A stretch of 42,229 nucleotides of DNA from an uncultured Clostridia bacterium (lineage in GTDB: Bacteria > Bacillota > Clostridia > Oscillospirales > Acutalibacteraceae): contig CAMHAV010000006.1 of the NCBI GenBank assembly GCA_946182865.1, positions 1 to 42,229 on the forward strand. The letters run 5' to 3'. Below are positions 17,268 through 26,383 of the stretch, piece by piece. The notes under the pieces are model-generated. The model had not been told where the DNA came from. It did no database searches and saw only the letters and a list, made by a program, of their open reading frames with translations. Each line of letters opens with the position of its first letter. Position 1 is the stretch's first letter. A program made the translations under genes and the position numbers.

Positions 17268-19817
17268 TTATTCCTCGACGGGCGTCGTTTCTTCGACCGG
17301 TTCCGCGGGTGTCTCGGTTATTTCCACGGGCGCTTCGGGCGCTGCCTCTGTCACCGCCGCCTTCTTTGCCTTGGTCGCACGCTTTCTCGTGGTCTTGGCG
17401 GGTTTCTTCGCCTCATCCGTCTCCTCCACGGGGGTCTCGGCGGTCTTCTTGGCTCTGCCGCCCCGCTTCCTGGTCGTTTCGGCGGGTTCGACCGCTTCCG
17501 CTGCGGGTTCGGCGGTCTTCTTGGCTCTGCCGCCCCGCTTCCTGGTCGTTTCGGCGGGTTCAGCGGGTTCAGCCGCTTCCGCTGCGGGTTCGGCGGTCTT
17601 CTTGGTTCTGCCGCCCCGCTTCCTGGTCGTTTCGGCGGGTTCAGCGGGTTCAGCCGCTTCCGCTGCGGGCGTTTCGGTCACTTCTTCTGTCTCCGCCGCC
17701 TTCTTGGTCGTGCGCTTTCTTGTGGTCTTGGCGGGTTTCTTCGTTTCATCCGTTTCAGCCGTCTCAGCCGCAGGCGCTTCGGCGGTTTCCTCTGTCTCCG
17801 CCGCCTTCTTTGCCTTGGTCGTGCGCTTCTTGGCGGGCTTGACCTCGGTTTCCTCGGTCACGTCGTCCTCTATCGGAACAGCGGAACCTTCGGGACCCTC
17901 CTTGACGGTCTTCTTGGTCTTGGGCAGCTTGGCGGTGAGCTGATAATACTGCACCGACAGTGCGGGCAGATTGATGGCGATGGACTGGTCAAGATCATGC
18001 AGCGGAATTTCCTCCGTGCTGGTCACGGTGCCGTTGTCCTCGCCGGTGCCGCCGAATTCCATCGCGTCGGAGGAGAAGATCTGGGTGTAGCGTCCGTGGG
18101 TCGGCACGCCGATGCGGTAGCCTTCGCGTCTGACCGGGCAGAAGTTGCAGATAACGATGATCTCGTTGCCGAGCTTGTCGATTCTGCGGAAGCTGATAAC
18201 GCTCTGCTGATAGTCGTCGAGCGCAATCCACTGGAAGCCGTGCCAGGAATCGTCCACTTCCCAGAATTCGGGGTGGTCGAGGTAGAACTTGTTGAGCTGC
18301 CGGTTGAAGTCCTTGAGTTTGCTGTGCATCGGATATTCGAGCAGATTCCAGTCGAGCTGCTTCTGATAATTCCACTCGTCAAACTGACCGAACTCCGCTC
18401 CCATGAAGCTGAGCTTCTTGCCGGGGTGCGCCATGACATAAGACATGAACGCTCTCAGGCCGGCAAATTTCATATCGTAGTCGCCGGGCATCTTCTGGAG
18501 CATGGAGGCCTTGCCGTAAACCACTTCATCGTGGGACAGGGCAAGAACGAAATGCTCGGAGAAAGCATACATCAGCGAGAAGGTAAGCAGGTTGTGATCG
18601 TAGGAACGGTAAACCGGATCCATTGAGAAATAACGCAGCGAATCGTTCATCCAGCCCATGTTCCACTTGAAGGTGAAGCCGAGACCGCCGTCTGCGGGAT
18701 CGCCGGTTACCTGCGGCCATGCGGTGGATTCCTCCGCGATCATCATGGCGTTGGGATAATACTCCTTGACCACCGTGTTGAGCATCTTGAGGAATTCAAC
18801 GGCTTCGAGGTTCTCATGACCGCCGTAGATATTGGGCATCCATTCGCCGTTGCTGCGGTTGTAGTCGAGATAGAGCATCGAGGCGACCGCGTCCACGCGC
18901 AGACCGTCGATGTGATATTTGTCGAGCCAGAACAGCGCGTTGGAGATCAGGAAGGAACGCACCTCATTGCGTCCGAAATCGAATACGCAGGTACCCCATT
19001 CCTTGTGCTCGCCCTTGCGCCAGTCGGAATATTCATAGGTCGGCGTGCCGTCGAAGCGATACAGACCGTGCGCATCCTTCGGGAAGTGGGCGGGTACCCA
19101 GTCCATAATCACGCCGATGCCGTTTTCATGCAGGATATCCACAAAGCGCATGAATTCCTTGGGTTCGCCGTAACGGGAGGTCGGCGCGTAATAACCCGCG
19201 ACCTGATAGCCCCATGAGCCGTCAAAGGGATATTCGGTCATCGGCATCAGTTCGACATGGGTATAGTTCATTTCCTTTAAGTAAGGAACCAGTTCTTCCG
19301 CCAGCTTGACATAACCGAAGGGATTGCCGTCGGGATAGGTTCTCCAGGAGCCGGCGTGCATCTCATAGATATTCATCGGCTTATCGAGCTTGTTGGGAGA
19401 CTGCTTAGCCTGCCACTCCTGATCGTGCCACTCGAAGCCCTCTATGTCGTAAAATCTCGTCGCGTTGGAAGGACGTGTCTCAAAGTGATAGCCATATGGG
19501 TCACTCTTTTGCGTCATGGTGTTCCAGTTGGACTCCACGCAGTACTTGTAAACGCAGAAATCACCCACACCGTCAATGGCGCATTCCCAGACGCCGCCGC
19601 TGTTGCACTTGTACATATAGTTGGCCTGCGGATTCCAGTCATTGAAATCGCCCACCACGGAAATTGCCTTGGCATTGGGCGCCCAGGTGCGAAATACCAC
19701 TTTGCCGTCGCTCTGACGGTGAGCACCTAAATATTCGTAGGCGCGAACATTCTTGCCCTCATAAAAAAGGTGCTGTGCCAGACTTCCGCCCGACGAAATG
19801 TTTTTTTCATTGCTCAT
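17268..19817 (-). CDS. glgB: 1,4-alpha-glucan branching enzyme with long repetitive C-terminal extension
   Basis: GH13 branching enzyme motifs (VIMDWVPAHFPKD, GLRVDAVASMLYLDY, EESTAWP, LSHDEV); tail after about 17935. Confidence 0.96.
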   Translation of the reverse strand: MSNEKNISSGGSLAQHLFYEGKNVRAYEYLGAHRQSDGKVVFRTWAPNAKAISVVGDFNDWNPQANYMYKCNSGGVWECAIDGVGDFCVYKYCVESNWNTMTQKSDPYGYHFETRPSNATRFYDIEGFEWHDQEWQAKQSPNKLDKPMNIYEMHAGSWRTYPDGNPFGYVKLAEELVPYLKEMNYTHVELMPMTEYPFDGSWGYQVAGYYAPTSRYGEPKEFMRFVDILHENGIGVIMDWVPAHFPKDAHGLYRFDGTPTYEYSDWRKGEHKEWGTCVFDFGRNEVRSFLISNALFWLDKYHIDGLRVDAVASMLYLDYNRSNGEWMPNIYGGHENLEAVEFLKMLNTVVKEYYPNAMMIAEESTAWPQVTGDPADGGLGFTFKWNMGWMNDSLRYFSMDPVYRSYDHNLLTFSLMYAFSEHFVLALSHDEVVYGKASMLQKMPGDYDMKFAGLRAFMSYVMAHPGKKLSFMGAEFGQFDEWNYQKQLDWNLLEYPMHSKLKDFNRQLNKFYLDHPEFWEVDDSWHGFQWIALDDYQQSVISFRRIDKLGNEIIVICNFCPVRREGYRIGVPTHGRYTQIFSSDAMEFGGTGEDNGTVTSTEEIPLHDLDQSIAINLPALSVQYYQLTAKLPKTKKTVKEGPEGSAVPIEDDVTEETEVKPAKKRTTKAKKAAETEETAEAPAAETAETDETKKPAKTTRKRTTKKAAETEEVTETPAAEAAEPAEPAETTRKRGGRTKKTAEPAAEAAEPAEPAETTRKRGGRAKKTAEPAAEAVEPAETTRKRGGRAKKTAETPVEETDEAKKPAKTTRKRATKAKKAAVTEAAPEAPVEITETPAEPVEETTPVEE
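17438..17668 (-). repeat. Tandem repeats (72/81-nt units) in the glgB tail, encoding (E/A/P)n-TTRKRGGR(A/T)KKTAEPAAEA
   Basis: Units beginning 17438, 17510, 17591 near-identical; a 9-nt (3-aa) length difference. Confidence 0.9.
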
Positions 19818-20010
19818 AAGACTCAGCTCCTAAAAGAAATAATAACCCATAATTCACCAAAAACTTTGTGATTACATGAATATGATACCAAATAATATCC
19901 TAAAATGCAAGCATTTTTAGCAATTTTCTTAAAAATTAATGATTTTATTCATTTTATTTTTGTTTGGAATGCTAAGAGAACGATTTTTTTTGTGATTTTC
20001 GCGTGAAAAA

Positions 20011-21087
20011 TCAGTCTCCAAAACACGCGCCCGTCATTTTGGCGGTTCTGATCATCTCGCTGTTGACGGGGACAAACTTGGTTTTGCCTGCCACGTCAAT
20101 GAGGGCGTTGTGACCCACGCGTCCGCCAAGCATCGCCACGGTGTTGCCGTAATTTTCGTCCTTGATCAGCTGCGCGGCATAAGCGCCGAACTGGGTGGCC
20201 AGCACTCTGTCATACGCCGACGGCGAGCCGCCTCTCTGGTAATGACCCGGCACAACGACGCGCGCTTCCATGCCGGTCGCTTTCTGAATCTGGTCGGCCA
20301 CGCGGTAGCTGACGGAGGTGTAATTCTCCGCGGCGCGCTTCTCCATGCGCTTCTTTTTCTTCATCACCGATTCCTCCAGATCCATCGCGCCTTCGGCCAC
20401 GCAGATAATGCTGAACTTTCTCTTTTTTTCGGTGCGTTTTTCCACCGTCTCGATAACCTTTTCGATATCATAGGGGATTTCGGGCAGTAGAATCACATCC
20501 GCGCCGCCGCCGATCCCCGCGTAAAGCGTGAGCCAGCCCGCCTTGTTGCCCATGATTTCGATGACCATGACCCTGCCGTGGCTGTTGGCGGTCGTGTGGA
20601 TTCTGTCCACCACATCGGTGGCGATATCCACCGCGCTGTGAAAGCCGAAGGTCACGTCGGTGCCGAAAATATCGTTGTCAATCGTCTTGGGCAGACCAAT
20701 GACATGCAGCCCCTCTTCGCTGAGAAGGTTGGCGGTCTTGTGGGTGCCGTTGCCGCCCAGCGTCACGAGACAGTCGAGCTTCATGTTTTTGTAATTCTTC
20801 TTCATAGCCGCGACCTTGTCGATGTTGTCCTGCTCGATGACGCGCATATTGCGGTAGGGCTGGCGGCTGGTACCGAGAATCGTGCCGCCCAGCGTGAGCA
20901 GTCCCGTGAAATCGTCAGGCTTCATCACCTGATAGGTGCCGTCGATCAGACCCTTGTAGCCGTCGTTGATGCCGACAAACTCCACATCCATCAGATTGAA
21001 GGACGCGTAAGCCACGCCGCGGATGGCCGCGTTGAGTCCGGGGCAGTCGCCGCCGCTTGTCAGAATTCCCACTCTGCGTTTTGCCAT
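20011..21087 (-). CDS. pfkA: 6-phosphofructokinase (group III-like)
   Basis: GILTSGGDCPGLNAAIRG, VTLGGNGTHKTANLL, LPKTIDNDIFGTDVTFGFHSA; GGGAGGT RBS. Confidence 0.94.
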   Translation of the reverse strand: MAKRRVGILTSGGDCPGLNAAIRGVAYASFNLMDVEFVGINDGYKGLIDGTYQVMKPDDFTGLLTLGGTILGTSRQPYRNMRVIEQDNIDKVAAMKKNYKNMKLDCLVTLGGNGTHKTANLLSEEGLHVIGLPKTIDNDIFGTDVTFGFHSAVDIATDVVDRIHTTANSHGRVMVIEIMGNKAGWLTLYAGIGGGADVILLPEIPYDIEKVIETVEKRTEKKRKFSIICVAEGAMDLEESVMKKKKRMEKRAAENYTSVSYRVADQIQKATGMEARVVVPGHYQRGGSPSAYDRVLATQFGAYAAQLIKDENYGNTVAMLGGRVGHNALIDVAGKTKFVPVNSEMIRTAKMTGACFGD

Positions 21088-21158
21088 AGTAAAGTACCTC
21101 CCGGGTAAACCCAAAAATGAAATAAAAATCTATCAATAATGCAAAAAGCAATATGAAG

Positions 21159-21917
21159 CTACTCTGTCAGCCGCATGGTATATTCGTAAATATACCCCTC
21201 CGGCAGGTTCGGCGGTTCGCTCTGCCGCTCAAACGTACAGGCGCCGCCGCACATCACCGCCATATTGGCGAGCGCCGCGCCCACGTCGATCTGCTGCATT
21301 TCCGCCATCACGCGGTATTTGACAGGGGGCTGCCTGCGCAGGATATAAATGTCGTCATCCTGCGTCATATACCGCACCGGCTGCAAATTGACCGCCGATG
21401 GCGCCAGACGGCCCGCATCCAGAACCGGCAGGAATGCCGGACGGCTGATTTCGTTGAGGATCACCTCGTGCAGCTTTTTACGGGGCGATTCCTCCGGCAG
21501 CCGACGGAAAGGAGCGTTGTCCGCGCGGCCGAATTGGATGGCAATAATGTAGGGCAGTTCCCCTCTCGCGGGTCGCTCCCGCTGCTTGGCCATACCCGCC
21601 CAGCAGCTTCCGATCCCCTTGTGGGTCAGCCAGAGGATGATCTGCTCGCCGATAAACCCCACATTGGGCAGAAATCCATCGATGTTGCGCGCCGAACGAA
21701 GCACCACAAAATCCGTTCCGCGGTAGATCGCGGAACGGGCAAAGTTTTTGCGGAACTCTCCGCTGTCGCAAAGCTCGATATCCACGGGGATGTTGTCGTG
21801 CAGCAGCCGGATATCCGCGATATACGCCGCCAGCTCGTCAAACACCGATTCCCGCAGCGGTTCGCCCGTATAGGTGCGCACCGAACGCCGCGCCGCAATC
21901 GCATCCTTCATCTCCAA
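21159..21917 (-). CDS. Nitroreductase-like protein (TM1586-type domain)
   Basis: MKDAIAARRSVRTYTGEPL, ...GIGSCWAGMAKQ..., APSAVNLQPVRY. Confidence 0.8.
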   Translation of the reverse strand: MEMKDAIAARRSVRTYTGEPLRESVFDELAAYIADIRLLHDNIPVDIELCDSGEFRKNFARSAIYRGTDFVVLRSARNIDGFLPNVGFIGEQIILWLTHKGIGSCWAGMAKQRERPARGELPYIIAIQFGRADNAPFRRLPEESPRKKLHEVILNEISRPAFLPVLDAGRLAPSAVNLQPVRYMTQDDDIYILRRQPPVKYRVMAEMQQIDVGAALANMAVMCGGACTFERQSEPPNLPEGYIYEYTMRLTE

Positions 21918-22163
21918 ACAGCCTCACCTCCGTGCCGTCATTCCTGCGACCTGTTCGCCAATTCATTCAATGATATTAAATTAATAATACACCATTCACA
22001 GCGTAATTGCAACAAAAAAATTATTAAGATTCAACAAAAGCGGCTGCCGTGCGCAAGTCCGCGTAAACAGGTGAAAAAACGGCGGGCTGAAAACAAGAAA
22101 AAGGCACACTTTTCTCGTGCCCCCGTGATTCCGTAAAAGAAAAGTATGCCCTTATCGTTTTTT

Positions 22164-23240
22164 TCACGCGTGTTCCTGCGACGTCATTTGCTCCTCAAAT
22201 GCTTCCACCGTCATCCGGGCGCGTTCCGCCGCCTGCGCCAAGGTCAGGATGCCGTCCCTGACAAGCGCGGTCAGGGTGCTCACCACACCTTCGGCTCTGC
22301 CTTCTTCTCTGCCCTCGGCTCTGCCTTCTTCTCTGCCCTCGGCTCTGCCTTCTTCTCTACCCTCGGCTCTGCCCTCGGCTCTGCCTTCCTCTCTGCCTTC
22401 GGCTCTGCCTTCCTCTCTGCCTTCGGCCATCGCGTCGTTTCTCATTTCTTCAATCGCCAGACACATATCAACCTTCTCCTCTCTTTCCGCATATTTCAAT
22501 CGGGAACCGGTGACAATATTCACCATATCCGCTGTTTTCTTGGACAGGCTCCTGTATCCGCTGTCTTCGCGCACGATTTCATGCAGCCGCGTTTTATCGG
22601 ACGAATACTTGACATACTTCAGTGCCAGACGCAGCTCCGTATGAAATTTTGTAAAATCCTCGTCGTCAATTTCCGCGGGTGCAATCAGGTGCAGACGGTA
22701 ATTGTCCACAAACGGCAGAATCTCCTCGTCCGCCATCAGCATACCGTACAGATCGCGCGGCGCCGTCCACTTCTCCGCGCCGAAATACAGTGTCAGTGTA
22801 ACAACCGGCAGCAGCTTATCCGAATAACCGAATCCGGAAAGGTATTCTTCCGGCGTTCCCCCTGTTTCCGACGTTTCCCCGCTCTTGCGGCGGGCTTTTC
22901 TGCGTTCCTCCACCTGCGACATATACTGGATCGCGTCGTACAGCATATTTCTGACAGGCATGGCATAGTGGATCTGCGACTGGTTTTCGATGCCCAGCAC
23001 CAGATAGGCTCTCCTCCCGTCCTCCATCGCCGTCACCATTTTCAGCACGTCCCGGAACTTCTATATCGGTTCGGGCTGTTTGCCGCTGCCATAGGGCAGC
23101 GCAATGGCAGTCGTATCGAGCGGGTGCAGCTGCTCGGGGCGAATGACCTGCCGCCCGCCGTACAGCAGAAAATTGAACGCGTCCGCAAAGGTGGCGCTGT
23201 CCTGCATATATTCCTTCGTTATCGTATCTTTGTCCGCCAT
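22164..23240 (-). pseudogene. Rpn/YhgA-like PD-(D/E)XK nuclease (putative transposase family) interrupted by one in-frame TAG
   Basis: N-term MADKDTITKEYMQDSATFADAFNFLLYGGRQVI (up to 23064) and C-term KFRDVLKMVTAMEDGRRAYLVLGIENQSQIHYAMPVRNMLYDAIQY are in the same frame, separated by TAG at 23061-23063; GREEGRAE repeats at C-term. Confidence 0.82.
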
Positions 23241-23403
23241 TTGCTTCACATCCCTTCGTCCTCATTATACCCTTTTTATGATGTGCTGTCAAGGCATTAC
23301 TCTCTATAAAATCAAATAGATAGATAGGAAAATACATACTTATAAATCCCCTCATCCATACAAAGCAGAAGGGGAGACCCGATCAAAAAAGTCGAAAAAG
23401 CAC

Positions 23404-23432
23404 TTGAAATCTGTTTGAAGATGAAGTAAAAT
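23404..23432 (+). promoter_or_regulatory. Promoter-like TTGAAA-17-TAAAAT
   Basis: -35 23404-23409, -10 23427-23432, upstream of 271-aa CDS. Confidence 0.6.
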
Positions 23433-23471
23433 TATAATGATAGAGAGTGGTCATTCGGAGGAGAGGTTGCA

Positions 23472-24287
23472 GTGATTATACAAAGACGAAAAAAGCCAGT
23501 CGGCGTGATACAACCAAAAAATCAGAAATCACTCGCTTTATGCGAGGGAAACATGGCGTTCAAATTCAATTACTGTGACGGTGGACAGTCGCAAGAGCAA
23601 ATTGGATTTTATGGGGTATGTAGTGATAGGATGATTCGTTATAACATTGAGGATGCTAAGCATGTATGGTGTTCGCAACCTGATTGTGACTGTATGCGTT
23701 ACTACAACCACTCTATATCAAGGCGTGAACTGGATAACGGGTGCTATGAAGATATGTACGTCTGCTACGAATCCCAATTACTTCGTGATTGGAGGGCAAT
23801 GGCAGGATATTACCAGAATGGTCCGCGTACCGGCGAACCCATGGTAATTAAGAAGGCAAAACCCGGTGGATTGTGTATCCTTACGTCGAGGATGCCGGAA
23901 GCTATGGAAGCAGAACGGTTTATTTTTGGTATATTTCTCGCAGATAAGCTCATTACCGAAGCCGATGGAAATTCAGAGTACGTTGTGGCAGTAGAGTCGT
24001 TATCTGAATATAAATTAAAGTTTTCAGAGAAGCAGGCTCATCAGCTTTTGTTCTGGAAGTATCATGCAAATAAGAACAATCCTATCAATCCCCGCTGGGG
24101 TACAGGACTTCACAGGTATATAAGTGATGCAGAAGCAGTACAGATATTAAGGGATGCAGTAGAAGTTAAAAGAGGAACACATGATGAGAAATTGGCCCAT
24201 AACTTTTTAGAACATTTTTGTTCTATCCACAACATAGATTCTGATAGCGTGTGGGAGCCGAATGGAGCATTAACTATCGCAAAATAG
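23472..24287 (+). CDS. Uncharacterised 271-aa protein with Cys-rich N-terminal segment
   Basis: GTG start with GGAGGAGAGG upstream, TAG stop, own promoter and terminator; lower GC than neighbours. Confidence 0.8.
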   Translation: MIIQRRKKPVGVIQPKNQKSLALCEGNMAFKFNYCDGGQSQEQIGFYGVCSDRMIRYNIEDAKHVWCSQPDCDCMRYYNHSISRRELDNGCYEDMYVCYESQLLRDWRAMAGYYQNGPRTGEPMVIKKAKPGGLCILTSRMPEAMEAERFIFGIFLADKLITEADGNSEYVVAVESLSEYKLKFSEKQAHQLLFWKYHANKNNPINPRWGTGLHRYISDAEAVQILRDAVEVKRGTHDEKLAHNFLEHFCSIHNIDSDSVWEPNGALTIAK

Positions 24288-24302
24288 CGGTTGAACATTG
24301 AT

Positions 24303-24337
24303 AAGAGAGCAATCCCGGAAATGGGGTTGCTCTCTTT
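24303..24337 (+). terminator. Terminator of 271-aa CDS
   Basis: AAGAGAGCAATCCC / GGGGTTGCTCTCTT + T-rich. Confidence 0.75.
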
Positions 24338-24344
24338 GTTTCTC

Positions 24345-24449
24345 TTATACGCAATAACGGCATCAGCTGCCAGCCGAGGACGAGCAAAAACTTTCCTATA
24401 TGGTTTTTGTGAAGTCCGAGGCGGCACGCTGAATCGTTATTGCGTATAA
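24345..24449. mobile_element. Candidate MITE-like / full-length imperfect palindrome
   Basis: Perfect 15-bp terminal inverted repeats TTATACGCAATAACG / CGTTATTGCGTATAA, interior also largely self-complementary. Confidence 0.5.
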
Positions 24450-25259
24450 TTACGCAATTAAAAACTTTTCGATAACGGGAACCAGACCGTCCTCGTCGCA
24501 CGAATCGGTGACATAGTCCGCCGATTCCCTCACGATTTGCTGCGCGTTGGCCATTGCCACGCCAAGTCCCGCGTGGCGGATCATCGACAAATCGTTGAAT
24601 CCGTCGCCGCAGGCGATAAAGTCGTCCTTGGTCAGTTGCAGGTGGCTTGCCAGCACGTCAATGGCGCTCGCCTTGTTGATGCCCAGCGGCAGTATCTCCA
24701 AAAAATACGGCTCGGAACGGTAGACGCTGAGCTGCCCCTCAAATTCCTTCGCGGCAATCTTCTCCAGCTCCGCCAGTTTTTCCGCGCTGCCCGTCATGAT
24801 GCACTTGTACAGGCTATGCGCGTGATAATCCGCCAGCGACGGTATCTTTGCCACAGGCATATGATTCAGACGCGCCTCATACTGAATGATTTCATCGTCG
24901 GGCGATTCGGTCACCAGCACATCGGGGTCATGCCCCACCACGGGAACGCCGTATGCCGCCGCCAGCGCCGCGATGCGCGGCACGATGTCCTGCGGCAGGG
25001 TGATTTCGCTGATGATTTCCCCTGTCTGCGCGTTGAGAATTCTGCCTCCGTTGTAGCCCATCACATAGCCGCCTTTTTGGGCAAATCGCAGCGTTTCACA
25101 CACGTCGCGGATGCCCGGCAGCGGCCGTCCCGAAGCGATCGCGATGACCTTTCCCGCTTCTCTCGCCTTGAAAATCGCCCGGCGGGTGGCGGCGGTAATT
25201 TTCTTCTGCGAATTGTACAGCGTGCCGTCAATATCCAGCACCAACGCCTTATAATCCAT
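24450..25259 (-). CDS. HAD-superfamily hydrolase, Cof-type
   Basis: ALVLDIDGTLYNSQKKI ... IACGDGFNDLSMIRHAGLGVAMANA. Confidence 0.92.
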   Translation of the reverse strand: MDYKALVLDIDGTLYNSQKKITAATRRAIFKAREAGKVIAIASGRPLPGIRDVCETLRFAQKGGYVMGYNGGRILNAQTGEIISEITLPQDIVPRIAALAAAYGVPVVGHDPDVLVTESPDDEIIQYEARLNHMPVAKIPSLADYHAHSLYKCIMTGSAEKLAELEKIAAKEFEGQLSVYRSEPYFLEILPLGINKASAIDVLASHLQLTKDDFIACGDGFNDLSMIRHAGLGVAMANAQQIVRESADYVTDSCDEDGLVPVIEKFLIA

Positions 25260-25362
25260 ATTCGATTGTCACTCCTCAAAAATCAGCAAACTGTGCGGCC
25301 TGACCGCAGCGCCCCAATGCGCTGTCCGATCGGACCGCTGTTCCATCATCCTCTGATAGCCG

Positions 25363-26370
25363 TCAATCCAGCCACGTATCGTCATCCTCGTGACGGTTGG
25401 GCCGGGTCATCAGGGAAACCACTTCCTCCTGCGGGTCGCCGCCCTCATAACAAACCTTATAGCACGCGTCCATAATCGGCATTTCCACGTCGTAACGGCT
25501 TTTCAGCTCGTGCGCCAGCTTCGCGGCGTGATAGCCTTCCACTGTGCCGATCCGCTTTATGGCCTCCTCCACGGGAACGCCTTCTCCGATCAGAATACCT
25601 GCGCGGCGGTTGCGGCTGTGCATACTAGTGCAGGTGACGATCAAATCGCCAATGCCTGTCAGTCCCGCGAAAGTCTTTTCGTTGCCGCCCATCGCCTTGC
25701 CGAGCCGTCCGATTTCATTCAGACCGCGCGTCATAAGCGCCGCCTTGGTGTTGTCGCCCAGCTTCAGACCGTCGATGATACCCGCTGCCAGCGCGATGAC
25801 ATTCTTGATCGCGCCGCCGAGTTCCACGCCGATCACGTCCTTGTTGGTGTAGACGCGCAGACTGGGAGTGGTAAAGCATTCCTGCAGCATAAAAGCGGTT
25901 TCTTTATCGGAGGCTGCCACCACCAACGCCGTGGGAATCCCCCGCGCCACTTCCTCCGCGTGAGAGGGCCCCGACAGCACCGCCACCCTGTTGTTTGGCA
26001 GCGCGTTCTGAATGGAGAGCGACAGGCGGTTGCAGGTCGCCGGATCGAAGCCCTTGCTGATGTTGACCATCACCGTGGAAGCGGGAATGCCCACCTCCGC
26101 GATCTGCCGCGCCACGCTGCCAACCGCAAAGGACGGCACGGCGGTGATGATGATCTCCGCCTCTTTCACCACGCTGATATCCGAAGTGAATTTCAGCGCA
26201 GGGGGCATTTTGATGCCTTCGGGAAGCAGGGGATTTTCTCCCGTGTCCACAATGCGCCGGATCTCCTCGGGAAACGCCGACCAGACGGTCACGTCGTTGC
26301 CGGTGGACACAGCGGACATCGCCATCGCGGTGCCCCATCCGCCGGAGCCCATTACTACAATTTTCTTCAT
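25363..26370 (-). CDS. gpsA: NAD(P)H-dependent glycerol-3-phosphate dehydrogenase
   Basis: MKKIVVMGSGGWGTAMAMSA ... VELGGAIKNVIALAAGI. Confidence 0.95.
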   Translation of the reverse strand: MKKIVVMGSGGWGTAMAMSAVSTGNDVTVWSAFPEEIRRIVDTGENPLLPEGIKMPPALKFTSDISVVKEAEIIITAVPSFAVGSVARQIAEVGIPASTVMVNISKGFDPATCNRLSLSIQNALPNNRVAVLSGPSHAEEVARGIPTALVVAASDKETAFMLQECFTTPSLRVYTNKDVIGVELGGAIKNVIALAAGIIDGLKLGDNTKAALMTRGLNEIGRLGKAMGGNEKTFAGLTGIGDLIVTCTSMHSRNRRAGILIGEGVPVEEAIKRIGTVEGYHAAKLAHELKSRYDVEMPIMDACYKVCYEGGDPQEEVVSLMTRPNRHEDDDTWLD

Positions 26371-26383
26371 GGAACTCAGCTCC

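Noticed and set aside
17438-17668. Tandem repeats as possible CRISPR or noncoding satellite
   Set aside because: Period is a multiple of 3, frame of GlgB is maintained, no spacers; best explained as coding repeats
17203-18626. Plus-strand ORFs (246, 210 and 463 aa) with repetitive Leu/Ser/Val or Gly/Phe sequence over the glgB tail
   Set aside because: They are the reverse-strand readings of the repetitive tail; repetition and openness in several frames follows from the codon-biased repeats
22290-22435. CRISPR-like periodic repeats
   Set aside because: 12-nt coding repeats (GREE/GRAE) with no unique spacers
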